From NCBI GenBank assembly GCA_025054515.1, contig JANWZT010000015.1, positions 1 through 15,276 on the forward strand: 15,276 nt of DNA, in the 5' to 3' direction. Positions 6,556 through 13,066 of the stretch are shown one piece after another. The position numbers and the translations under genes are program-made. The first letter of the stretch is position 1, and every line of letters begins with the position of its first letter. The notes under the pieces were generated by a model. That model did no database searches, was not told where the DNA came from, and saw only the letters and a list, made by a program, of their open reading frames with translations. The DNA comes from Candidatus Caldarchaeum sp. (lineage in GTDB: Archaea; Thermoproteota; Nitrososphaeria_A; Caldarchaeales; Caldarchaeaceae).

Positions 6556-8097
6556 ATGGGAGGCATGACAGAGACCGAATACTTAGTAGAAATGAGGGGA
6601 ATAACGAAACGTTTCCCCAACGTCGTGGCGAACAAAAACGCTTCTTTCACGCTCCGCAAAGGTGAAGTTCACGCGCTCCTCGGAGAAAACGGAGCGGGCA
6701 AATCGACCTTAATGAATGTGCTGTATGGGATCTATAGGCCTGACGCCGGTGAAATACGTGTTTACGGGAAACGGGTTGAGATAAGGGGCCCGAAAGATGC
6801 TTTGAAACTGGGTATCGGGATGGTTCACCAGCAGTTTAAGCTGATACCCGTCCACACCGTCGCCGAAAATGTCATACTCGGTTTGAAGGAGATGGGTTTT
6901 GTTCTTGACGGTCGGAAAATCAATCAACGGCTCGGCGAAGTGATATCGAGGTATGGTTGGAAAATTTCGCCGGATGCAAGGGTTTGGCAGCTTTCGGCCG
7001 GTGAAAAACAGCAGGTCGAGCTCCTAAAAGCCTTGTTCCGTAACGTGAAAATCCTCATACTCGACGAACCAACATCGGTCCTGACACCTCAGGAAACAGT
7101 CGTGCTTTTCCAAACTCTCCGAACGATGGCTTCGCAGGGCATCGGCATCGTCCTCATCACCCACAAGCTGGAGGAAGTTTTTTCCGTAAGCGACAGAGTT
7201 ACCGTGATGCGAGGTGGCGAAACCGTGGCAACAAAGCATGTGCGGGACACGAACATCGAAGAACTGGTTGAGCTGATGATTGGAAGGCCTCTGCTCAAAA
7301 TCGCTCCCGCCCGCCAACTTTCAAGAGAAAAGGCTGTGCTTCGGGTTTCAGACCTCGTCGTTCTCAACGACAAGGGTCTCGAAGCGGTGCGTAACGTTTC
7401 GTTCCAGCTTTTCGGCGGCGAAATACTGGGAATTGCCGGCGTTTCGGGCAACGGCCAACAGGAACTTCTCGAAGCTATCGCGGGTCTTCGGAAACCTGTT
7501 TCCGGCAAAATATTCCTCGACGGCGTCGACATAACGGACAAACATCCGTGGGAAATCATTTCAGCAGGCGTCAGCTACATACCCGCGGAAGCTCTAAGGT
7601 ATTCAGCCGCTGAAATGACCGTCGCGGAAAACCTCGTCCTCAAAGCCTACAGAAATCCGGAATTCTCCAAAAAGATTCTGATTAACTGGAAGAACGTCGC
7701 CAAAAAATCTATGGATTTGGTTCAATCTTTCCGGATAGTTACACCGTCCATAAACAACAAGGTCGGAAACCTTTCGGGTGGAAACGTTCAGCGGCTGGTT
7801 CTCGCAAGAGAGCTAGGAACATATCCCAAACTAAGAGTGGTTCTCGCCGCCTACCCTACCAGAGGACTCGACATCGCATCGACCGAAGCGATTCATCAAG
7901 AATTCATCAAAAAATCTGAACAAGGTGTTTCCATACTTCTCGTGTCGGAAGAGCTGGAAGAATTGGTGGCCCTCTGCGACCGAATAATGGTGATGCATCG
8001 GGGTGAGGTGGTTGGGGTTCTTGAAAGAGGGATGTATGACATCGAGGAGATCGGGTTGATGATGACGGGTGTGAAGAAGATGGAAGCGAAGGCGTGA
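6556..8097 (+). CDS. ABC importer ATPase with two fused nucleotide-binding domains (NupO/YufO, RbsA-like)
   Basis: Drives nucleoside/base uptake from the inner face of the membrane. The 513-residue protein has two ATPase domains. Domain 1 is complete: Walker A GENGAGKST (43-51), Q-loop VHQQF (90-94), signature LSAGE (146-150), Walker B ILILDEP (166-172) and H-loop H203. Domain 2 is degenerate in the way usual for RbsA/YufO-type proteins: its P-loop is GVSGNGQQ (295-302) without the Walker lysine, the signature LSGGN (406-410) is intact, Walker B is followed by AAYP instead of DEP, and the H-loop position is Ser (VSEELEE). Thus one catalytic and one largely structural ATP site are expected. 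The start is ATG 6556, with a TATA-like element about 26 bases upstream. ATG 6565, preceded by GGGAGG with only one base of spacing, and GTG 6553 are less likely. The permeases follow within 6 bases. Confidence 0.9.
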   Translation: MGGMTETEYLVEMRGITKRFPNVVANKNASFTLRKGEVHALLGENGAGKSTLMNVLYGIYRPDAGEIRVYGKRVEIRGPKDALKLGIGMVHQQFKLIPVHTVAENVILGLKEMGFVLDGRKINQRLGEVISRYGWKISPDARVWQLSAGEKQQVELLKALFRNVKILILDEPTSVLTPQETVVLFQTLRTMASQGIGIVLITHKLEEVFSVSDRVTVMRGGETVATKHVRDTNIEELVELMIGRPLLKIAPARQLSREKAVLRVSDLVVLNDKGLEAVRNVSFQLFGGEILGIAGVSGNGQQELLEAIAGLRKPVSGKIFLDGVDITDKHPWEIISAGVSYIPAEALRYSAAEMTVAENLVLKAYRNPEFSKKILINWKNVAKKSMDLVQSFRIVTPSINNKVGNLSGGNVQRLVLARELGTYPKLRVVLAAYPTRGLDIASTEAIHQEFIKKSEQGVSILLVSEELEELVALCDRIMVMHRGEVVGVLERGMYDIEEIGLMMTGVKKMEAKA

Positions 8098-8103
8098 AAT
8101 AGG

Positions 8104-9168
8104 ATGTTGTCGCTTAAGCTGGAACGAAGGGGGGAAGTTTCTCGTAAATTTTCCGCCGCCGTCAGCGGGTTTTTCCTACTGGCGGGCCTATTTTTCGCCA
8201 GCATAATTTTTGAGCTTCTGGGAGTGAGCGCCGTGGAAACATTTTCGCGGGTGGTCAGCGTCTTCACCAGTCAGTCATCGTTGATGCAGGCCATTCTACG
8301 CGGTCTCCCCATCGGTTTCGCCGCCCTCGGCCTATGCCTCGCCTTCAAGATGAACTTCTGGAACATCGGGGCTGAAGGCCAGATGTACATGGGGATGACG
8401 GCGGCCACCGGCGTCGTCCTTCTACACGCCTACTACGGCTACATTCCTGATTTCCTCGTCTTCCCCGCGATGGTTGCGGCGGGGTTTTTGGCGGGAGGCC
8501 TATACTGCACGTTGCCCGCTTTCCTCAAAGTAAAATTTGGAGTCAACGAAATCCTTCCAACGCTCATGCTCAACTACATCGCCATGCACTTCGTCAACTT
8601 CCTCATCACAGGACCATGGAGAGACCCCCGGGGATTCGGGTTCCCACTATCCATAATTTTCCCACCATACGCAAGAATGGAAACCTTCCTCGGACACGCA
8701 AACTTCATAGGCCTGCCGGCGGCGATAACAGCGGCCGCACTAATCTTCGGTCTTCTGCAGAAAACATCGATAGGCTTCGAAATGCGGGTTCTCGGCCAAA
8801 ACTTCGAAGCCGCCCGCTACGCGGGCGTGAAGATAGGCCGGACGCTTCTCACGGGTAGCATGGTCGCGGGTGGGCTGGCGGGCATCGGAGGATTGGTAAT
8901 AGTGAGCGGGATGCTTGGAAGGCTGAGGCCAGGAGCTCCAGCCGGCTACGGATACACGGCGATAATCATCGCGTTTCTCGCCTTCCTCAACCCATGGCTC
9001 GCTGTTCCCGCAGCCATATTTTTCGGCGGCCTTCTCGTGGCCGGTGACGTTATTCAAGCAACGCTCAACCTACCTTTTGCCGCGGTGCAAATCTTCCAGT
9101 CAACGATATTTCTCATGATCATCGTCGGAGAGTTTTTCAAACGTTACAAGATAAGGGTGGTGCGATGA
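8104..9168 (+). CDS. ABC transporter permease 1, RbsC/NupP-like (BPD_transp_2 family)
   Basis: A 354-residue integral membrane protein with about nine or ten hydrophobic segments, the first at roughly residues 17-40. It forms half of the translocation channel of the BMP-type importer. Family hallmarks are FKMNFWNIGAEGQMYMGM (about 94-111), LPTLMLNYIA, and the cytoplasmic coupling-helix region NFEAARYAGVKIGRTLL with the following GGLAGIGG. This NFWNIGAEGQ motif is characteristic of YufP/NupP-type nucleoside permeases. The ATG at 8104 is 6 bases after the ATPase stop, and its stop codon overlaps the ATG of the second permease (ATGA), so the two are translationally coupled, as expected for a heterodimer. 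Function as nucleoside or base permease is inferred from family and locus; direct substrate evidence is absent. Confidence 0.9.
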   Translation: MLSLKLERRGEVSRKFSAAVSGFFLLAGLFFASIIFELLGVSAVETFSRVVSVFTSQSSLMQAILRGLPIGFAALGLCLAFKMNFWNIGAEGQMYMGMTAATGVVLLHAYYGYIPDFLVFPAMVAAGFLAGGLYCTLPAFLKVKFGVNEILPTLMLNYIAMHFVNFLITGPWRDPRGFGFPLSIIFPPYARMETFLGHANFIGLPAAITAAALIFGLLQKTSIGFEMRVLGQNFEAARYAGVKIGRTLLTGSMVAGGLAGIGGLVIVSGMLGRLRPGAPAGYGYTAIIIAFLAFLNPWLAVPAAIFFGGLLVAGDVIQATLNLPFAAVQIFQSTIFLMIIVGEFFKRYKIRVVR

Positions 9169-10145
9169 TAGGCATCGGGTTCGTTGAATCGGTTTTGGCG
9201 GGGGCGGTCGCCGCCGGCACGGTTTTTCTCCTCGCGTCTCTTGGCGAGACCTACGCTGAGCGGGCGGGAGTTCTGAACCTTGGGATGGAGGGGATGATGA
9301 TTATGGGCGCAGCCGTGTCCTACATCTTCACCAACGCTCTCGGCCACGGAGCGGCCCTGCTAACCGTTTTGCTCGTGGGGTTGTTGATGGGCCTTCTTCA
9401 TGCATTTTTCACCGTCAGCCTCAAACTCAACCAAGTCGTCGTCGGACTCGCCATCACAATCCTCGGCCTCGGCCTCAGCGGCTTGATGGCGTCATCGGAA
9501 ATAAGAGGCCGCATAATCCTCGCGTTGAACCCAGAGGCCACAAGAGCTGTCCTCGCCTCCCAGGAAGCGCCTAAGCTTCCGCTGATCCCCATCGCAGGCC
9601 TGAAAGACATCCCCGTAATCGGGCCCATGTTCTTCAACCACAACTTCCTCGTTTACCTGTCGCTTCTTCTCAGCTTCGTGATGTGGTTTTTGCTTTTCCG
9701 GACAAGGTTCGGGCTAAACCTACGGTCATGCGGCGAAAACCCGTCGATGGCCGACACGCTGGGAGTCAACGTATACCTGATGAGATATGTTTCGATGGCT
9801 GTTTGCGGGATGCTTGGATGCTTGGCCGGCGCGTACTTGTTCATCGGCTACCAGCCCTTCTGGGTTGAAGGAATGACTCAAGGCCGTGGTTTCATTTCGT
9901 TGGCGCTGGTCATTCTCGCGACATGGAATCCGCTGAGGGCGGTCCTCGGCGCCTATCTTTTCGGCGGTGTGGAGGCGCTGCAGTTTCGCCTACAGGTTCT
10001 CGGAATCGCTGCCCAGCTCCCCTACTTCCTCCTGATGCTCCCCTACGCCGTCACCATCGTCACCCTAACCATGCTTTCGCTCGAATCTGTGAGGAAAAGA
10101 GTCGGCGTCCCAGCCGCCCTTGGCGTCCCCTATTCACGTGAATAA
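9165..10145 (+). CDS. ABC transporter permease 2, RbsC/NupQ-like (BPD_transp_2 family)
   Basis: A 326-residue membrane protein, the partner permease of the importer. It begins with a hydrophobic segment (about residues 7-28) and carries the NupQ-type hallmark ERAGVLNLGMEGMMIMGA (about 32-49), LNQVVVGLAITILGLGLSG, and the coupling-helix region GENPSMADTLGVNVYLMRY (about 190-208). Around eight to nine membrane segments are apparent. ATG 9165 overlaps the stop of permease 1 (ATGA), and GGTGG at 9156-9160 is a Shine-Dalgarno four bases upstream. With the binding protein and the double ATPase this completes a BMP-NupOPQ-type system. PEP carboxylase starts only 2 bases after its stop, although that gene has no obvious functional link. 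The last codons lie in a 14-base perfect palindrome (10131-10144). Confidence 0.9.
   Translation: MIGIGFVESVLAGAVAAGTVFLLASLGETYAERAGVLNLGMEGMMIMGAAVSYIFTNALGHGAALLTVLLVGLLMGLLHAFFTVSLKLNQVVVGLAITILGLGLSGLMASSEIRGRIILALNPEATRAVLASQEAPKLPLIPIAGLKDIPVIGPMFFNHNFLVYLSLLLSFVMWFLLFRTRFGLNLRSCGENPSMADTLGVNVYLMRYVSMAVCGMLGCLAGAYLFIGYQPFWVEGMTQGRGFISLALVILATWNPLRAVLGAYLFGGVEALQFRLQVLGIAAQLPYFLLMLPYAVTIVTLTMLSLESVRKRVGVPAALGVPYSRE
10131..10144. promoter_or_regulatory. 14-base perfect palindrome next to the ppcA start
   Basis: TATTCACGTGAATA is self-complementary over its full length, spans the last codons of permease 2 and ends 4 bases before the ppcA ATG at 10148. It could be an operator for a dimeric regulator or affect ppcA translation. 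About one perfect 14-mer palindrome is expected by chance in a window this size, so its position is the only thing favouring function. Confidence 0.3.
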
Positions 10146-10147
10146 AG

Positions 10148-11719
10148 ATGGTTGAGCGAGAGGAGATTATTCCAAAAACGATGAGCTCGCAGCATCCCGA
10201 CAACGTTTCGAGACCTCCGTGGCTGGACAAGCCCATGATTTCCGGCGATGACGAGGTTGAGGAAGTTTTCCAAAGCTGGGCCCGTCTAGGATGCATGGAA
10301 GCTATGTGGGACGCTGAAGGAAAAGACGTAGACCTCAACGTCGTCCGCAAGCTGCTCACCAAACACGGCGATTTCTTCCAAGAAAAACTCATAGGCCGCG
10401 ACTATTTTTTGACCTACCGTATCCCTAACCCATATGTCGAAACAGGCGACCGGAAAGTCTTCTTCGAAACACTGCAGAGCATCCCCAAGCACTACGACGT
10501 CTGCCAAGCCTTCTACCGCCGAGATATCGTACCCCCCGTCTTCGAAGTCATTCTCCCTTTTACCAAGTCAGTTCACCAGATGGTGCAAGTTTACAACACC
10601 TACCGAAGAGCCGTGGTCCAGCTCGAAGATGTTTTCATCGACTACCCCGACGTGAGGCTTCGCGACGTAATCGGAAAAATCTACCCAGAGAAAATCGAGG
10701 TCATTCCGCTTTTCGAAGACTTGGAAAGCATACTCGGTATCGAAACAATCGTCGGAAGGTTCATCGAGTTGATCTCTCCCCGCTACATGCGTGTATTCAT
10801 CGCACGGTCCGACCCTGCTCTCAACAACGGCCTCGTCGCGGCGACGCTGATGGCGAAAATCGCCCTCGAAAAGGTTTCGCGGCTGAGGCAAACCACGGGT
10901 ATAGGTATACATCCGATCATAGGGGTTGGAACGCTGCCGTTCCGAGGAGGACTAAACCCATTTGACGTAGAAAAATTCTTAAAAGAATACGGCGCGGTAT
11001 CGACCGCCACGGTCCAGTCGGCGTTCCGCTACGACTATCCACATGAGAAAGTCGTCGAGGCCATCGAGATGCTCAACCATAAACTGCCTATGGAAGAATC
11101 TCTCAAGCCAACCGAGAACGAGGACATTCTCGCCAAAGTTGTCCATAAAGCATCAGCGGCATACAGGGTTTTCGCCGAAACCGCCGCTCCCTCGATAGCA
11201 CGGGTCTCGGCGTTGGTGCCGGCGAGGAGGATGCGGAAGCTGCACATCGGTGCTTTCGCCTACTCCCGTCGGATAGGGAATGTGGAGCTTCCCAGAGCAA
11301 TTCCCTATGCGTGTAGCCTCTACAGCTTGGGCTTGCCGCCGGAATTGATAGGCCTCCGATTTCTCCAGAGCCTGTCCGAAGAAGAATATGACTTGTTGAC
11401 AGATGCTTACGTTACGTTTTTGGAGGACCTCAAAAAAGTCGCACCGCTCGTCTGCTTCGAAAACATCAACCTTCTACTCGGCGGAGAAGCCGACTCCAAA
11501 CCAGAGCTGAAACCTTTGACAGACGCCTTACCCTACTACGTCGAAGATCTCGAAACCCTAGAGAACATGCTCAACATAAAACCCGGCCCTCGCACCCTAT
11601 CCGACCGAAAACACAGCAACATAGTGAACAACTTTCTCATATCCTTCATTACGGACGACGAACGTGCAGCCCGCGATGAGCTGCTCCAAGCTGCGGAGCT
11701 GAGGAGATGTTTGGGCTAA
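10148..11719 (+). CDS. ppcA: Phosphoenolpyruvate carboxylase, archaeal type (PpcA)
   Basis: Carboxylates PEP with bicarbonate to oxaloacetate, an anaplerotic or autotrophic carbon-fixing step in the cytoplasm. The 523-residue length fits the short archaeal-type enzyme (about 490-530), not the 900-residue bacterial/plant form. Hallmarks: TMSSQHPDN at 11-19, the archaeal-type signature, then FARSDPALNNG-type segment at 219-228 (ARSDPALNNG), the glycine/arginine loop GVGTLPFRGGLNPFD (259-273), the FRYDYP segment and a C-terminal ARRMRKLHIGAFAYSR region. ATG 10148 is 2 bases after the permease stop, has no Shine-Dalgarno and no clear TATA box at leaderless distance, so expression by read-through from the importer operon or from an internal promoter remains open. 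It converges on rps7, the two stop codons overlapping (TAA 11717-11719 and TAG 11716-11718). No frame disruption. Confidence 0.95.
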   Translation: MVEREEIIPKTMSSQHPDNVSRPPWLDKPMISGDDEVEEVFQSWARLGCMEAMWDAEGKDVDLNVVRKLLTKHGDFFQEKLIGRDYFLTYRIPNPYVETGDRKVFFETLQSIPKHYDVCQAFYRRDIVPPVFEVILPFTKSVHQMVQVYNTYRRAVVQLEDVFIDYPDVRLRDVIGKIYPEKIEVIPLFEDLESILGIETIVGRFIELISPRYMRVFIARSDPALNNGLVAATLMAKIALEKVSRLRQTTGIGIHPIIGVGTLPFRGGLNPFDVEKFLKEYGAVSTATVQSAFRYDYPHEKVVEAIEMLNHKLPMEESLKPTENEDILAKVVHKASAAYRVFAETAAPSIARVSALVPARRMRKLHIGAFAYSRRIGNVELPRAIPYACSLYSLGLPPELIGLRFLQSLSEEEYDLLTDAYVTFLEDLKKVAPLVCFENINLLLGGEADSKPELKPLTDALPYYVEDLETLENMLNIKPGPRTLSDRKHSNIVNNFLISFITDDERAARDELLQAAELRRCLG

Positions 11720-12306
11720 CGCGATGCTAAAGCCACTCTTTCCAGCTCTATTTTCTTCTTGACTGCGAAGCTTTTGCTGTCCTTTTCGGCCGCCAGCAGA
11801 ATTTCGTCAGCAAGGCATTCATCGATGGTTTTTCTGGTTTTGAACGAGTTTTCCATGGCGGCTTGGGCGATGTTCCGGAGTGCGAGGTCAACCCTCCGCT
11901 GAGGGCTGATGTCGACGGCCTTGAAATAGACTATGCCGCCGTAGCTGAGGCGGGTCACGTCTTCGAGGGGGGCCGCATTCTCAACAGCCCGTACAAAAAC
12001 CTCTACTGGATTTCTGCCCGTCTTTAAATGGATTATCGCTAGCGCGTTTTTCACCGCGGAAAGGGCCTTTGTCTTCTTACCTCCGTTTTTGCCGGGCCTC
12101 ATGAGCATGTTGGCCAGTCTTTCGATGATGTTCACCTGCGACTTGGCGAAACGCCTGTGCTCGTGTCTGCCGCTCGAATGTGGGACGACCGAAGGCGTCA
12201 GAGAGATATATTTTTTCAATCCTTCGTCTAAGATTTCGATGCCTTCAACGCTCCACTGCCCGAAGACTTTCAGATGCTCCGACAACCTGCCGAAAACAAC
12301 GGACAC
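11716..12306 (-). CDS. rps7: 30S ribosomal protein S7
   Basis: Binds the 3' major domain of 16S rRNA and organises the head of the small subunit near the E site. The 196-residue protein carries the archaeal S7 pattern: PHSSGRHEHRRFAKSQVNIIERLANMLM, the KALSAVKNALAIIHLKTGRNPVEVFVRAVENAAPLEDVTR core, the GGIVYFKAVDISPQRRVDLALRNIAQ beta-hairpin region and a C-terminal KKKIELERVALASR tail. Length and ends are normal for archaea. The start taken is GTG at 12306; AAGG lies only one base upstream, so there is no well-spaced Shine-Dalgarno, and TTG at 12285 is a weaker alternative. It follows nusA by 18 AT-rich bases. In many archaea rps12 sits between nusA and rps7; there is no room for it here. No tuf/EF-1A or rps10 follows; ppcA converges instead. 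Confidence 0.95.
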   Translation of the reverse strand: MSVVFGRLSEHLKVFGQWSVEGIEILDEGLKKYISLTPSVVPHSSGRHEHRRFAKSQVNIIERLANMLMRPGKNGGKKTKALSAVKNALAIIHLKTGRNPVEVFVRAVENAAPLEDVTRLSYGGIVYFKAVDISPQRRVDLALRNIAQAAMENSFKTRKTIDECLADEILLAAEKDSKSFAVKKKIELERVALASR

Positions 12307-12324
12307 GCCTTATTTAATTCTATA

Positions 12325-12759
12325 TTACTGGACAGCTACATGTTCGATGTTAAAATGCCTTTTCGCCAACAGCCGTGCCAGGTTGATGTTTTTTCCATCC
12401 TTCCCGATGGCCACGCCTTTGTCACGGGGGTTAACCGTTACCACGGCTATTTTCTTTCCGTCAGGCTTTTCGGTCAGTCTGACAGGTTCTATGACTTCCG
12501 CTGGATGAAGAAGGTTCTTGATGAAAGTAGCCGCATCCGTGGTGTATTCCACGACTTTAATTCTTTTGCGGAAAAATCTCACAAGCTCTTTTATTTTGGC
12601 GCCACGTCCCACCAAAGCCTTTCGCAAATCCCCCTGGCGGACCACGAACGTCAAAAGGTCGTCGTCTTCGACGCAGTCGACTACGGCCGCTCCGGTCAAA
12701 GCTTCGAACATCTGAATGTATTTGATCTCCTTTTCGGTGAGCTTTACTCCTTCTCCCAA
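12325..12759 (-). CDS. nusA: NusA-like KH-domain transcription factor
   Basis: The 144-residue archaeal NusA consists only of the two KH RNA-binding domains, without the N-terminal polymerase-binding and S1 parts of bacterial NusA. KH loops are visible as GRGA (51-54, in ALVGRGAKIKELVRFF) and GKDG (119-122, in VAIGKDGKNINLARLLAKR). The N-terminal KLTEKEIKYIQMFEALTGA matches the family. It is presumed to aid elongation, termination or rRNA transcription. The start is TTG at 12759, supported by GGAG at 12769-12772 nine bases upstream; an in-frame TGA lies just above, so no longer form exists. It overlaps the end of the L30e gene by 16 bases, consistent with the conserved rpoA-rpl30e-nusA order of archaeal operons. 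Confidence 0.93.
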   Translation of the reverse strand: MGEGVKLTEKEIKYIQMFEALTGAAVVDCVEDDDLLTFVVRQGDLRKALVGRGAKIKELVRFFRKRIKVVEYTTDAATFIKNLLHPAEVIEPVRLTEKPDGKKIAVVTVNPRDKGVAIGKDGKNINLARLLAKRHFNIEHVAVQ

Positions 12760-13064
12760 GAGGTTTCACTCCGTGCTTGGTCGACGATGTCTGAGCTTCC
12801 CGGGTCTATTACGGCGATGAACGATGTCGGAAATGGTTTGCGGAGTGAAAGGCCGAGTTCGGCTGGTGAAAGGTTGGTGAGGAGCACGGGTATTTCCATG
12901 GCCTTTGCGAAGATGCGTATCTTGGTGAGAAGGGTCGGGTCGGTTTTCGTGGATGCGACGACGGCCACGGCCTTCTTCTCCTCGATTTTTCGAAGCGATT
13001 CTTTGAACCCCACCACGTAGGAGCCCGTTCTGCTAACAACTTGAAGAGATTGTTTCAAATCCAC
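12744..13064 (-). CDS. rpl30e: 50S ribosomal protein L30e
   Basis: Small ribosomal protein of the L7Ae/L30e/S12e RNA-binding superfamily, specific to archaea and eukaryotes, expected to bind kink-turn-like rRNA. The protein is about 106 residues, as usual. Visible features are QSLQVVSRTGSYVVGFKESLRKI at the N-terminus, KAVAVVASTKTDP in the central strand-turn, and EIPVLLTNLSPAELGLSLRKPFPTSFIAVIDPG near the end. I chose GTG at 13064 because AGGTG at 13072-13076 lies 7 bases upstream; the TTG at 13070, two codons earlier, overlaps the rpoA stop (TTGA) and would place the Shine-Dalgarno too close. Either start gives almost the same protein. It sits between rpoA and nusA, the standard archaeal order. 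Its 3' end overlaps nusA. Confidence 0.93.
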   Translation of the reverse strand: MDLKQSLQVVSRTGSYVVGFKESLRKIEEKKAVAVVASTKTDPTLLTKIRIFAKAMEIPVLLTNLSPAELGLSLRKPFPTSFIAVIDPGSSDIVDQARSETSWEKE

Positions 13065-13066
13065 GT

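Noticed and set aside
12274..13020. A 248-codon plus-strand frame across nusA and L30e
   Set aside because: Antisense shadow of two conserved genes; no family motif, and it crosses the gene boundary between them.
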